From the NCBI GenBank assembly GCA_022825705.1, contig JAJDWH010000010.1, forward strand, positions 124,001 to 188,000: a stretch of 64,000 nt of DNA, read 5' to 3'. Positions 16,926-26,900 of the stretch are shown in pieces. The position numbers and the translations under genes are program-made. The notes under the pieces are model-generated. The model ran no database searches and was not told where the DNA came from. It was given only the letters and a program-made list of their open reading frames with translations. How positions within the stretch are numbered: the first letter of the stretch is position 1; each line of letters opens with the position of its first letter. This DNA comes from Alphaproteobacteria bacterium. GTDB lineage: Bacteria > Pseudomonadota > Alphaproteobacteria > TMED109.

Positions 16926-17702
16926 TCAGCCACGTCCCGCCATCGTGACCCCGCCGTCCATGGCAATGTGCTGGCCCGTGATGAAGGCGCCGGCAGGTGC
17001 CGCCAGCATCACCGCGACCCCGGCAACCTCGTCGGGCACCCCGATCCGGCCCAGTGGCGCCGTCGATTCCACATCCCGCAGGATGTCGGGATTCTCCCAA
17101 AGCGCGCGGGCGAAGTCGGTCTTGATGATGCCCGGACAAAGTGCGTTGACCCGAATGTTGTTCGGGCCGCCTTCCATGGCAAGGCTGCGGATCAGGCCAA
17201 GGTCCGCTGACTTGGAGATCGCGTAGGCGCCGAGGTTGTTCACCCCCTGCAGCCCGGCGATCGACGAGATCACGATCACGGACCCGCCGCCGGACTCGGC
17301 CATTCCCGGCATCGCGGCTTGGGCCAGCCAGAGGTTGGAGCGGACGTTGTTCCCCATGATCTTTTCGTAGGCTGCGTCCGGGATGTCCAGCAGCGGCCCG
17401 TAGTACGGATTCGAGGCGGCGTTGCAGACCAGGATGTCGAGACCGCCGTAGGTGTCGTGGGCGGACTGAATCAGTGCCTGGCACTGGTCGCGGTCCGAGA
17501 TGTTGCAGACCTGGACGTGCGCCGTCCCGCCGGCCTCCCGGATCGCGGCCGCGACCGGTTCGCAGGCATCGGGCTTGCGTGACGACACCACCACGGATGC
17601 ACCCGCTTCGGCGAGGCGCTCGGCGATGGCCCGGCCGATGCCGCGGCTGGATCCCGTGACGACGGCGACCTTGCCGTCAAGATTGAAGAGAGAACTGGTC
17701 AT
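16926..17702 (-). CDS. Short-chain dehydrogenase/reductase (SDR)
   Basis: This 258-aa classical SDR oxidises or reduces a hydroxyl/keto group with NAD(P). It shows the cofactor motif TGSSRGIGRAIAERL, then NAAS, the catalytic Ser (VISSIAGLQG) and YxxxK (GAYAISKSADLG), and the C-terminal PLGRIGVPDEVAG and MDGGVTMAGRG. The start overlaps the crotonase stop by 4 bp, so the two are coupled. With that crotonase it probably acts on a CoA thioester intermediate; the substrate is unknown. Confidence 0.93.
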   Translation of the reverse strand: MTSSLFNLDGKVAVVTGSSRGIGRAIAERLAEAGASVVVSSRKPDACEPVAAAIREAGGTAHVQVCNISDRDQCQALIQSAHDTYGGLDILVCNAASNPYYGPLLDIPDAAYEKIMGNNVRSNLWLAQAAMPGMAESGGGSVIVISSIAGLQGVNNLGAYAISKSADLGLIRSLAMEGGPNNIRVNALCPGIIKTDFARALWENPDILRDVESTAPLGRIGVPDEVAGVAVMLAAPAGAFITGQHIAMDGGVTMAGRG

Positions 17703-18556
17703 GAGCCGGTAAACCTCGCTGGACGTTTTTCCTGGAAGGATCGGACGCCTTCGGCGGCATCACTGGATTGGAGAAGCGTGTGCTGGCGTGGCTGGAGATC
17801 CGCGATCGCCTGATCCCAACCTTCATGCAGGGCCATGCGGGCATTGGCGCGCGTCGCCTCGACTGCAAGCGGTGCCGCATCCGCAATCTCTTCCGCGATC
17901 GTCCGCGCTCGCGCGTAGGCCTGGCCCGGCGGCGTGATCTCTTGAACAAGGCCGCACCGAAGCGCGGTCTCGGCGTCGAATTCGCAGCCGGTCAGCAGGA
18001 ACAGCATCGCGTTGCCCCAGCCCGCTCGCTGGACCATGCGGAGTGTGGCGCCGCCCGTAGCCATGATGCCGCGCTTGACCTCGAGTTGCGAGAAGCGGCA
18101 ATCGGCGGCGGCGACGCCGATGTCGCCGGCAAGCATGAGCTCAAGCCCGATGGTGAACGTGAAACCCTCCATCGCCGTGACCACCGGCTTGGAGCGGCGG
18201 GGATCGAGAAAATCGAACGGGTCGACGCAACCTTCGGGTACGAACGTACGAGACTCGCGGATCACCTTCTGCATGCGCGGCAGATCAAGACCGGCGGTGA
18301 GGTGCGGCCCGTGCGAAAACAACAGCGCGCAGCGTGCCTCGGAGTCGTTCTCGAACTCCGTGTAGGCGTGCGCGAGTTCCCGGCCCATTTCCGGCGTGAA
18401 ACCGTTCAGCTTGGTGGGGCGGTCGATTCCGATCAGGAAGACCCGACCATCCCGCGCACGCGTGATGCGTCCTGTTTCCGGGTCAGCCGGCGGCAACGGG
18501 GCGGCCGGCTTGACGTGGTCGGGCGTATCGTCCCTTGCGGGCGCAGTAGCCTTCAT
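17699..18556 (-). CDS. Enoyl-CoA hydratase/isomerase family (crotonase)
   Basis: This 285-aa crotonase-fold enzyme acts on acyl-CoA substrates. The oxyanion-hole regions are visible (FSHGPHLTAGLDL and VTAMEGFTFTIGLELMLAGD), followed by FSQLEVKRGIMATGGATLRM. The usual Glu pair is not obvious, so hydratase, isomerase or another crotonase reaction are all possible. The start overlaps the PCuAC stop and the stop overlaps the SDR start, each by 4 bp. The N-terminal 30 residues are a non-conserved extension. Confidence 0.9.
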   Translation of the reverse strand: MKATAPARDDTPDHVKPAAPLPPADPETGRITRARDGRVFLIGIDRPTKLNGFTPEMGRELAHAYTEFENDSEARCALLFSHGPHLTAGLDLPRMQKVIRESRTFVPEGCVDPFDFLDPRRSKPVVTAMEGFTFTIGLELMLAGDIGVAAADCRFSQLEVKRGIMATGGATLRMVQRAGWGNAMLFLLTGCEFDAETALRCGLVQEITPPGQAYARARTIAEEIADAAPLAVEATRANARMALHEGWDQAIADLQPRQHTLLQSSDAAEGVRSFQEKRPARFTGS

Positions 18557-19125
18557 TCCTGGTGCTCCTCGTGGGTGGCGTCGTGGTGCTGGTGGGCGCC
18601 GCCCCGTTCCTCCGGCGGGGCGCGGCCCTCTGGCGGCAGGACCGGTGCCTTCACGTCGACGGTCAGTCCGTCGGCAAACCGCAGCGACAACGGCACGACC
18701 GTATCGGAGGTGAGCGCATCGCGGAGCCCGATCAGCATGACATGTCGTCCGCCCGGCCTGAGTTCCTCCGTGCCACCCGGCGGCACGGGGATGCCGGTGG
18801 TGAGCGGGCGCATCCGCATCACCCCGTCGGCGTCGGCGATGACCTCGTGGAGTTCCGTGGCCTCGGCCACCGGTGACGCGACGCCGGCAAGCCGGATGAC
18901 GGAATCCGAGCGGTTTTCGAGGACGAAGTAGGCCGCCGTGGTGCGGGCGCCGGTGACGGGCAAGCGGACCCGAAAGTCCCGGAGGTATATCCCGAACGAC
19001 TGCGCTTCGTACACGGTGGGATGGGACAGCCCATCCGGCGCGGCGTTCTGCGCCCGGGCGGCCCCTGCCGCGGCGACGATGGCCAGTCCCACCGGCAGCA
19101 GCCGTCGCCACGAAGGCCCGGTCAT
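18553..19125 (-). CDS. PCu(A)C copper chaperone, exported
   Basis: This periplasmic chaperone delivers Cu(I) to the CuA or CuB site of cytochrome oxidase. It has a signal peptide (LLPVGLAIVAAAGAARA) and the DUF461 core with the copper ligands His (ATELHEV), Met (GVMRMRP) and the His-x-Met of GGRHVMLIGL. The C-terminus is an extra His/Glu-rich tail (GGAHQHHDATHEEHQE) that probably buffers metal. The start at 19125 gives a compact signal peptide; 19152 is the alternative. The sco1 homologue lies just upstream, the usual partner. Confidence 0.9.
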   Translation of the reverse strand: MTGPSWRRLLPVGLAIVAAAGAARAQNAAPDGLSHPTVYEAQSFGIYLRDFRVRLPVTGARTTAAYFVLENRSDSVIRLAGVASPVAEATELHEVIADADGVMRMRPLTTGIPVPPGGTEELRPGGRHVMLIGLRDALTSDTVVPLSLRFADGLTVDVKAPVLPPEGRAPPEERGGAHQHHDATHEEHQE

Positions 19126-19255
19126 GACGGACCGGGGTCCGGCGGGAGACATGCGGCTTGCTTCGCGGCGGCCAAATGCGGTCCGCCTCCGGGGCGACAC
19201 TCGACCCGCGTGCCGGTGACGGCCCGCCGGTCGGGAAGCACGCGGACCGGGGCGA

Positions 19256-19864
19256 TCACGTTTCCAGCTCCGCGCGTACGGCCTGCGTGATCTCGGACGC
19301 GGTCGAGACCGGCGAGAAGTGCTGGCGGTAGGTGCCGTCGGCACCCATGAGGTAGACGAACGCCGAATGGTCGATCGTGTAACCCAGCGCGGAGTCCTCC
19401 AGCGGGATCCGTGCCGCGTAGACGCGGTACGCGTCGGTCGCGGCGTCGATCTGCGCCTGGGTGCCGCCGAGCCCGGTGATGTCCGGATGAAAGGCTTCTG
19501 CGTAGTGCTGGGCCGTTTCCGGCGTGTCGCGTTCGGGATCGAGGGTCACGAACAGGGCGTCGATCCGTTCGTCCGCGGCCAGTGCTTCAAGCGCCGTCCC
19601 GACCGTGGCCAGCGTTGTCGGACACACGTCTGGGCACGAGGCGAAGCCGAAGAAGATCAGGAAGGGGCGGCCAAGAAAGTCCTGGTCGGTCACCGTGCTC
19701 CCGTCGGCAGCGGTCAGCGCAAACGGCCCGCCGATGGCGGCAGTTCCCGATGTCGCCGTCCCGTCTGGCGCCCGTCGGTCGCCGTAGGCCAGCAGCAGGG
19801 CGGCAGCGGCCCCGAGCACGCCCAGGGCCACGACCAGGCCTGCCACGGCAGCGCGGCGTGACAT
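19256..19864 (-). CDS. SCO1/SenC copper protein
   Basis: This 202-aa membrane-anchored, thioredoxin-like protein takes part in CuA-site assembly of cytochrome c oxidase. It has one N-terminal helix (AAVAGLVVALGVLGAAAALL), the copper-binding CxxxC (FGFASCPDVCPTTL), the typical FVTLDPERDTPE, and the third ligand His in YTIDHSAFVYLM. The start at 19864 follows the phosphatase stop by 19 bases; an in-frame ATG at 19900 is an alternative. It is followed by the PCuAC gene. Confidence 0.92.
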   Translation of the reverse strand: MSRRAAVAGLVVALGVLGAAAALLLAYGDRRAPDGTATSGTAAIGGPFALTAADGSTVTDQDFLGRPFLIFFGFASCPDVCPTTLATVGTALEALAADERIDALFVTLDPERDTPETAQHYAEAFHPDITGLGGTQAQIDAATDAYRVYAARIPLEDSALGYTIDHSAFVYLMGADGTYRQHFSPVSTASEITQAVRAELET

Positions 19865-19883
19865 CGCGCGGCCCCGGGGGGCG

Positions 19884-20528
19884 TCAGGCGACCTGGCCAT
19901 GGCCCGTCCCGAGCCGGCCGGTCCAGCGCACCTGCCAGACCGCCCGGTCGTTCGCTTCACGTAGGCCGTCGATCCGGGTCACCGAGAGGTTGCGGATGGT
20001 CAGGGCGAGCGCCCGCTCGAGGCTCCAGCCTTCGCCGTGCATGCAGGCAGCCCGGATCGGGCCGCCGTGGGATACCACCACCAGGGACTGGCCGCAGTAG
20101 CGGGCGAGCAGGCCGCGGACCGCGTGCATCACGCGCGCTTCGAGCGCCCGGAAGCTCTCGCCGCCGGGCGGCGTGAACTCGGGGTCCACGATCCAGTGGT
20201 GGTGAGCGGCGCCGGCGGCCGCTGCCGCGCGGGCGACGGCATCGGTGGGCTGGCCCTGCCAGTCGCCGAAGCTCTGTTCCCCGAGGCCAGCATCCTCGAG
20301 CCGCTCGACGGCCTGAAAGCCTGCGTCCTCCAACGCCGAGGCGGTTCGCTTGGCCCGGCGCAGCGCGCTGGTGACGAGGACGCCGCGAGCCGGCAGCAGG
20401 CCGGCGAGGGCCTGGAACGCGGCCGTGTCGGAGATGTCGCAGTCGACGTCGAGCGCCCCGTACCGGCGGCCGTCGAAACCGGTCACGGGGGCGTGGCGCA
20501 CCCACCAGAAGGTCGTGGTCTCGGTCAT
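19884..20528 (-). CDS. Histidine phosphatase family protein
   Basis: This 214-aa member of the phosphoglycerate-mutase-like phosphatases carries the catalytic His in WWVRHAPVTGF (RHA instead of the more common RHG) and the second His in VVVSHGGPIRAACM. TSALRRAKRTA supplies the phosphate-pocket arginines. Members include cobalamin-pathway CobC-like phosphatases, but no cobalamin genes are near, so the substrate is open. It overlaps the ABC permease stop by 4 bp. Confidence 0.88.
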   Translation of the reverse strand: MTETTTFWWVRHAPVTGFDGRRYGALDVDCDISDTAAFQALAGLLPARGVLVTSALRRAKRTASALEDAGFQAVERLEDAGLGEQSFGDWQGQPTDAVARAAAAAGAAHHHWIVDPEFTPPGGESFRALEARVMHAVRGLLARYCGQSLVVVSHGGPIRAACMHGEGWSLERALALTIRNLSVTRIDGLREANDRAVWQVRWTGRLGTGHGQVA

Positions 20529-21322
20529 TCACCCGTGCTCATGAGAAGGCCGCGGCGGCGGGCCACAGCATAGGACCCGAGGAAGGCAGCAAGTCCGGCC
20601 AGAGCGTACGGGATGTTGAGCAGGAATGCCTGTGCGAGGAGGCCGGTATCCAGCCGGCCGTCCTGGACGACGGTCCGCATGCCTTCGAAGACGTGGGTCG
20701 CCGGCAGGGCCCGCGCGATCGGCTCCAGCCAGTCAGGCAGGATACTGACGGGATAGAAGACCCCGCACAGCGGCTGCAGCACGAACAGTGCTCCCCAGGC
20801 AAGCGCTTCCGCGGCCAGGCCGTAGCGGAGCAGGATGGCGCAGACCACCAGTCCCACGCCCCATCCCATGATGACCAGGTTGAGAAAGAACAGGGCCAGA
20901 CCGACACCGAGTTCGAGGGCATTGAAACCGAAGAACAGCGTGGCCAGGAAGCCGGCGCCGCCGACTCCGATGAGGGTCCGGACCAGGCTGGTGGCGATCA
21001 GGGCCCCGACGAACTCCAGGGGACGCAGCGGACTGACCGCGAGGTGGCCGAGATTGCGCGCCCACATTTCCTCCACGAAGCCCAGCGTCAGGCCCAACTG
21101 GCTGCGGAACAGCACGTCCCACAGCAGGACCGCCGCGATCAGGTAGCTGGCGGCAAACACCGCCGGATGCGTCGCGGAGTTCAGGTATTCCTGCATGAAC
21201 CCCCAGATCAGCATGTTGAACGTCGGCCAGTAGACGAGCTCGAGAATGCGGATCGGCGAGACCAGGTAGAGGTAGGTGTACCGGGTCATCATGGCCCCGA
21301 TGCGTCCCAGTGAGGCCTTCAC
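20525..21322 (-). CDS. ABC-2 type transporter permease
   Basis: This 265-aa membrane protein has about six transmembrane segments (for example FAASYLIAAVLLWDVLF and LGVGLALFFLNLVIMGWGVG). The ABC-2 signature region is FVLQPLCGVFYPVSILPDWL, followed by ALPATHVFEGMR. The GTG at 21322 overlaps the ATPase stop (GTGA); the longer frame upstream is the ATPase gene read out of frame. Together they form an exporter of unknown substrate, possibly a lipid or polysaccharide, given the membrane-linked neighbours. Confidence 0.92.
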   Translation of the reverse strand: MKASLGRIGAMMTRYTYLYLVSPIRILELVYWPTFNMLIWGFMQEYLNSATHPAVFAASYLIAAVLLWDVLFRSQLGLTLGFVEEMWARNLGHLAVSPLRPLEFVGALIATSLVRTLIGVGGAGFLATLFFGFNALELGVGLALFFLNLVIMGWGVGLVVCAILLRYGLAAEALAWGALFVLQPLCGVFYPVSILPDWLEPIARALPATHVFEGMRTVVQDGRLDTGLLAQAFLLNIPYALAGLAAFLGSYAVARRRGLLMSTGE

Positions 21323-22086
21323 GCGCCGTCTCCGGGACCCGGTTGCCGCTCGCCTGCCGCTTCCGCGACCTCCAGGAAGACCTGTTCGAGGGTCTGCTTG
21401 CCGTGTCGGCGGATCAGCTCGCGCGGCGCCCCCTGCTCCAGCAGACGGCCCTGCTGCAGGAAGGCGATGTTGTCGCACATCGCCTCCACTTCCGGCATGT
21501 TGTGCGAGGCGAGGACGATCGTGGCCCGGGTGCTGTCGCGGTAGCGGCCGAGAAACGACCGGAGCCAGGTCGCGGATTCCGGCGAGAGCGACGCGGTCGG
21601 CTCGTCGAGGAACAGCACCTCCGGATTGTTCAGCAGGACCTTGCCGATCCCGACCCTAGTCTTCTGGCCGGCGCTCATCTGGCCGACCGGGCGATCGAGC
21701 AGATCCTCGATCCGGAGCTCCCGCGCGATCTGTTCGATGCGGCGGCGGACGTCGGCAACGCCGTAGAGCCGGCCGTACACGGTCAGGTTCTGCCTGGCCG
21801 TCAGCCGGTGCGGCAGGCTGACGTAGGGCGACGAGAAGTTGGCGCGCTGGAGCGCCCGGAAGCGATCGTGCTCCATGTCGTGGCCCAGTACCCGCGCTTC
21901 GCCGCTGTCCGGACGCAGCAGCCCGAGGAGCATGAGGATCGTCGTGGTCTTGCCGGCGCCGTTGGCGCCGAGCAGCCCGAAGGTGGTGCCGCGCGGTACG
22001 GCGAACGAGATCCGGTCAACGACCGTGCGCCCGTCGAACTCCTTGCTGAGGTTCCGGGCTTCGACCGCCGCTGGCGCGGACGTCAC
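21319..22086 (-). CDS. ABC transporter ATP-binding protein
   Basis: This 255-aa ATPase subunit shows Walker A (LGANGAGKTTTILMLLG), the Q-loop region, a signature motif reading MSAGQKTRVGIGKVLLN (SAGQ instead of SGGQ), Walker B (PEVLFLDEPTASLSP) and the switch His (VLASHNMPEVE). The GTG start at 22086 overlaps the upstream TVP38 stop. It energises the permease encoded next. Confidence 0.94.
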   Translation of the reverse strand: MTSAPAAVEARNLSKEFDGRTVVDRISFAVPRGTTFGLLGANGAGKTTTILMLLGLLRPDSGEARVLGHDMEHDRFRALQRANFSSPYVSLPHRLTARQNLTVYGRLYGVADVRRRIEQIARELRIEDLLDRPVGQMSAGQKTRVGIGKVLLNNPEVLFLDEPTASLSPESATWLRSFLGRYRDSTRATIVLASHNMPEVEAMCDNIAFLQQGRLLEQGAPRELIRRHGKQTLEQVFLEVAEAAGERQPGPGDGA

Positions 22087-22823
22087 GCCCCACCGGAGCG
22101 CCGGCGCATGACACGACGGACGACCACGGCCAGCAGCGACATGGCGCCGAGGCCGCCGAGGCCGAGCAGAATTTCCGTCGACACCAGGTTTTCCAGCGAC
22201 GGCTCCGCCGTCCCTTCCAGGGCCTTGCCAAGTCCGGCCCCGATGAATGTGTACACCAGGGTGCCGGGAAAGATGCCGACAAACGTGGTCCAGGCGTAGA
22301 GCGGCAGGCGCACGCCGAGAAACGCGGGCGCGAGATTGACGACGAAGAACGGGAAGATCGGGGTCAGTCGGAGAAACAGGAGATAGAACAGAGCATCTTC
22401 CCGAAACCCTTTCTCCATCGCCGCTAGCGCGCCACCCGACTTCTCGAGCCGCGCCTTCAGGGCGCCGCCCAGCGCCGTGCTGGCAGCCAGGAAAATCCCG
22501 ACCGCGCCGATGGTGGCGCCGGTCACGGTCAGGAGGGCGCCGATCCACGGCCCGAACAGGAAGCCGCCCGTGAGCGTCAGTACCGTGCCGGTCGGCAGCG
22601 AGGCGGCGGTGGCGGCCGCGTACAGGACGATGAACGTCGCCGCCGCGAGCCCGAGACTCGCCGCGACCTGTGCCTCGAGCCACTCGCGGTTCTCGCGGAG
22701 TGCCGTCAGCGTCACGTACTCATGGGCGCCGGAGGCGAAGGCCGCGACGATGAGCGCGACGATGGCCGCCAGCGGAAGCCAGCGCCTGATGCCCGCCCGG
22801 CGAACGGTTGGATCGCCGCTCAC
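22083..22823 (-). CDS. TVP38/TMEM64 family membrane protein
   Basis: This 246-aa integral membrane protein belongs to the DedA-like superfamily (VTT domain). The core motif is LTLTGGFLFGPWIGALLTV followed by LFLRLTPIFPFFVVNLAPAFLG and GIFPGTLVYTFIGAGLGKA. Related proteins are implicated in lipid scrambling and membrane homeostasis. The start is a GTG overlapping the DUF547 stop by 4 bp. It is the second gene of a coupled operon. Confidence 0.92.
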   Translation of the reverse strand: MSGDPTVRRAGIRRWLPLAAIVALIVAAFASGAHEYVTLTALRENREWLEAQVAASLGLAAATFIVLYAAATAASLPTGTVLTLTGGFLFGPWIGALLTVTGATIGAVGIFLAASTALGGALKARLEKSGGALAAMEKGFREDALFYLLFLRLTPIFPFFVVNLAPAFLGVRLPLYAWTTFVGIFPGTLVYTFIGAGLGKALEGTAEPSLENLVSTEILLGLGGLGAMSLLAVVVRRVMRRRSGGA

Positions 22824-23680
22824 GGCGAGCTGCCGGCCCGATCGTTCAGCGCCCAGTCGTACCGGTGGTCGCTGATCCGCCTGGCGGACTGAAGGATGGC
22901 CTGCCGGTCCGGACTGGCGTACTGGGCGAGGTGCCGGAGGACCCCCTCGTCGTTGCCGCCGAAATCGGCGATGAACCAGTCGTAGATGCTGGACACCACG
23001 AGGTCGCCGTCGTCGACGGTGAACCCCCTGTCATGGTTGACGTAGGCCGTGGCGGCGGCCTCGAGGTCGGCGTCGAGCGTCGCGGCGCGCCAGGCTCGGC
23101 CCTGCAGATTCGGGCAGCCGATCGATGCGCAGTTGACGGCATAGTGGATTCGGGGGTCCCGCCACAGCGGCCGCAGGATCCGGTGCTCGATGTCGTCCAG
23201 CGTAAGGATTTCGTCCTCGACCGCGATCAGCTCGGCGCCCCAAGGCCCGCTGGAAAACAGGCCCGGGGAAATGTCGACGTCCTGGATGCTGTCGACCGGG
23301 TAGTGATCGCGCATGACCTGCAGGGTGAGGGCGTTGTAGAGATTGATCCAGTATGCCTGCTGCTCGGCGCGGTCCAGCTCGGAAACCGGGGTGCTGGCGA
23401 GCTGGGCGATGTAGCCGTCCAGCTGGCCGCGCAGGGAATCCCCGGTCAATGCCGGGTAGTCCACGCGGGCAACGCCGTCGTCACCCAGGGTCACGACCTC
23501 GGCAAGGATCGCGTCCCACGGGTCGTGGTCCACAGCCCGCTCAGACCCGGCCACGTGCGCTTCCCAGCGAGGCCAGGCATCGGCCTTGGGCGCCGCCAGG
23601 GCGGACCCGGCTGACACCGGCAGTGCGCTCAGCACGAGCAGCGCCGCCGCGGCGGCACGGAGAACGGAAGGAACCGGCAT
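22820..23680 (-). CDS. DUF547 domain exported protein
   Basis: This 286-aa protein has a signal peptide (AAAAALLVLSALPVSAGSALA), so it is periplasmic. The DUF547 core is clear: YWINLYNALTLQVMRDHYPV, a region reading LTLDDIEHRILRP, and IHYAVNCASIGCPNLQ. Function of the family is not established; it may be hydrolase- or transglutaminase-like. It is the first gene of the nine-gene minus-strand run, next to a divergent promoter region shared with the carboxylase. The start at 23680 has GGAAGGAA about six bases upstream. Confidence 0.92.
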   Translation of the reverse strand: MPVPSVLRAAAAALLVLSALPVSAGSALAAPKADAWPRWEAHVAGSERAVDHDPWDAILAEVVTLGDDGVARVDYPALTGDSLRGQLDGYIAQLASTPVSELDRAEQQAYWINLYNALTLQVMRDHYPVDSIQDVDISPGLFSSGPWGAELIAVEDEILTLDDIEHRILRPLWRDPRIHYAVNCASIGCPNLQGRAWRAATLDADLEAAATAYVNHDRGFTVDDGDLVVSSIYDWFIADFGGNDEGVLRHLAQYASPDRQAILQSARRISDHRYDWALNDRAGSSP

Positions 23681-23948
23681 GCGGGTGCGGCGTGTGGGAA
23701 CAGGGCGATCAACGGAAGGCGACACGCAGGCTATCAAACAGGACGGGTTCTATCGAACGCGCACGTTCCCGGGCGGCGCCGGGAAGGGCAGTTGTGGAAC
23801 GAGCCTGGCGAGCGAGCGATCTCGTCTAGGTTAACCTTCGCGCGTGCACCCATTCTGCCTGAACTGATCGTGTTCGTCGTTTCCTGGCATTGACATGGTG
23901 GCGCGCCCGTTCGAGGTCAAGGACGCTGCCCGATGCAGCGAGTTCGCA

Positions 23949-26900
23949 ATGAGTCAGTTCAAGCGGGTGCTCGTGAGCAACCGTGGCGAGATTGCCATTC
24001 GCATCGCCAAGGCCGCGTCGACGTTGGGGATCGAGACCGTCGGGGTCTACGCACCGGCTGACGCGCTGTCGCTCCACACCCGCATGATGTCGGAAGCCAG
24101 GGAGATCAGGAGCGACGCGGCCGATCCGGTGCGCGCGTATCTGGATGCTGGTGCGATCGTGCGGATCGCCCGCGAAACCGGTTGTGACTGCGTCCACCCT
24201 GGCTACGGGTTTCTGGCGGAAAACGAGCCGTTCGCCCAGGCCTGTGCCGACGAAGGCCTGGCCTTTGTCGGGCCGCCGCCGGCTGCGCTGGCGTTGTTCG
24301 GAGACAAGATCCGTGCGCGGGCCCTCGCCGATTCGCTCGGCATCCCCGTGGTGCCGGGAGCGCGCACCGAAGCCGCCTCGGCGGACGACGCGCGGTCGCT
24401 GGCGGCCAACCTGGGCTATCCGGTGGTGCTGAAGGCCGCCCTCGGAGGGGGCGGGCGGGGTATGCGCGCCGTGCACGCGCCGGAGCACATGGCCGAGGCA
24501 TTCGAGCGCTGCCGGAGTGAGGCGGCCGCGGCCTTCGGTGACGGCACGCTGTTCCTCGAGAAGCTCGTCGAGCGGCCGCGGCACATCGAGGTGCAGATCC
24601 TCGCCGATTCCCATGGCGCGGTGGTCCACCTGCACGAACGGGACTGTTCGGTCCAGCTGCGCAACCAGAAGGTCGTGGAATGCGCTCCGGCTCCGCGGCT
24701 GGACGAGGCGGTGCGGGAGCGGCTGTTCGCCGACGCGGTCACGCTCGCCCGGGCGGCGGAATTCGTGAACGCCGGCACGGTCGAGTTCCTGATATCTCCC
24801 GAGACCGGCCGCCACTACTTCATCGAGTGCAATCCGCGCCTGCAGGTGGAGCACGCGGTCACAGAGCAGATCACCGGCGTGGACCTGGTGGAGGCCCAGT
24901 TCGAGATCGCCGGGGGTGCCTCCCTGGCGTCGCTCGGCCTCGATGGCCAGGCCGCAGTCGGGCCGCCGCGCGGACACGCGGTGCAGGCTCGTGTCGTGGC
25001 CAGGGGAACCGGCGCCATCAATGCCTACAAGGAGCCGGCTGGACCGGGCGTCCGGGTCGACGCGTGCGGCTACCTGGGCTATGCGCCGCCTCCGCAGTTC
25101 GACCCGCTGCTGGCCAAGGTCATCGGTGCGGCAGGCCGCCGGTCGCCGGGGGGCGACCAGGCCGCATCGTTCCAGTCCGCCGTCGATCGGACTCGCCGGG
25201 CGCTCGACGAATTCCATGTCGGCGGCGTGGCCACCAATCTGGCGCAGCTGCAGGCGATTCTTGCCCACCCGGATGTGCGCGCCGGCGATGCCCGGACGAC
25301 GCTGCTTGAGGAAACGCCGGCCCTCCTTGCCCCGACTTCGGCTGCCAACGGTGGGCTCCTGGACCTGCTGCGGCAGCAGGCGACGCTCGCCGGCCTGTCG
25401 ATGGCCGACGGACGATCCTCGGGGCCGATTGCTGCGGCGTCGCCCCTGGGCATCGAGCCTGGCCAGCAGGCTGTCATGTGCTCGATGGCCGGCTCGGTCA
25501 CCGAGCTGCGGGCCCGGGAAGGCGCCCAGGTGGCGGCCGGCGAGGCCCTCTTGATCGTCAGCGCCATGAAGATGGAATCGCAGGTCAGCGCTCCGTGCGC
25601 CGGGATCGTCGTCGCGGTGCAGCCGCTGCAGCCGGGCGACAGCGTCGATTCCGGGGAGGTCGTCGCCGTCATCAGGCCGTCCGGCGATGTCGCCCCGGCG
25701 CCATCCGGCGCCGACGGTGCCGACACGTGGGGGCCGCAGCTGCACGAGGTGGCCGCCATGCGGAACCTGGCGCTGCGCCGGCTGGCTCCGGGATCGGAGG
25801 ATCCGGGGGTCGTGCGGCAGCGGGCGCGGGGCAAGCTCACGTGCCGCGAGCGGATCGATCTGCTCCTAGATGACGGCACGTTCCGGGAAATCGGCAGCGT
25901 GGCCGGCTTCGCGTCGTACGGCGACGACGGCTCCGTCGCGGCTTTCACGCCCGCCAGCCACGTGGGCGGGTGGGGAAAGATCGAGGGCCGCTCGGCCGTG
26001 GTGTGTGCCGACGACTTCACCTCGCGCGGCGGTCATGCCGACGGCGCCATCGCCGCCAAGAGCCATCACCTCGACAAGCTGGCCCTCGAGATGCGGGTGC
26101 CGTCGGTTCGCCTGCTGGACGGCTCTTCCGGCGGCGGCAGCGTCGCCGCCATGGTGCCGGCGCAACAGCGGCACGGCGAACGCAGCGCGAAGGAGAGCAG
26201 CGGCGCCATCCAGGCCGGACAGCCGCGGGTGGCTGGCGAGGGCGGCTCCTACCTGCCTGCCCACCTTGGGAGCTCGATGTACACGGAGCAGCTGGCGACG
26301 GTGCCCGTGGTCAACATGCTGCTGGGCAGTGTGGTGGGAATCGGTGCGGCGAAGGCCGTGCTCGGTCACTTCTCCGTGATGGCGCGTGACACCGCCCAAC
26401 TGTTCGTCGCAGGGCCGCCGGTCGTGCGGCACGCCATGGGCTACGACATCACCAAGGAGGACCTGGGCGGCTGGCACATCCATTGCCGCAACGGTTCCGT
26501 CGACAACCTGGCGGAGACCGAGGAGGAAGCGGCGGCGCTGACGCGACGGTTTCTCTCCTACCTGCCGCCCAGCGTGTACGATGCGCCGCCGGTCCAAGCC
26601 CCCGACCCCGGCGACCCGCCCGACCGCCGCGAAGAGGAACTCTTCACGATCGTGCCCCGCAAGCGCACGGCAACGTTCGATCTGCGGCATGCGATCGGAT
26701 TGCTGGCCGACAAGGGTTCGTTCTTCGAAATCGGTCCGCTGTGGGGGACCGATCAGGTCACCGGCTTCGTGCGCTTCAACGGCTATCCGATGGGGGTGAT
26801 CGGCTCGGACAGCCAGCACGCCAACGGCGGGGCGCTCACGGCCGACGGGTGCAGCAAGCTGAGGCGCCATCTGGACCTCTGTGATCTCTTCCACCTGCCG

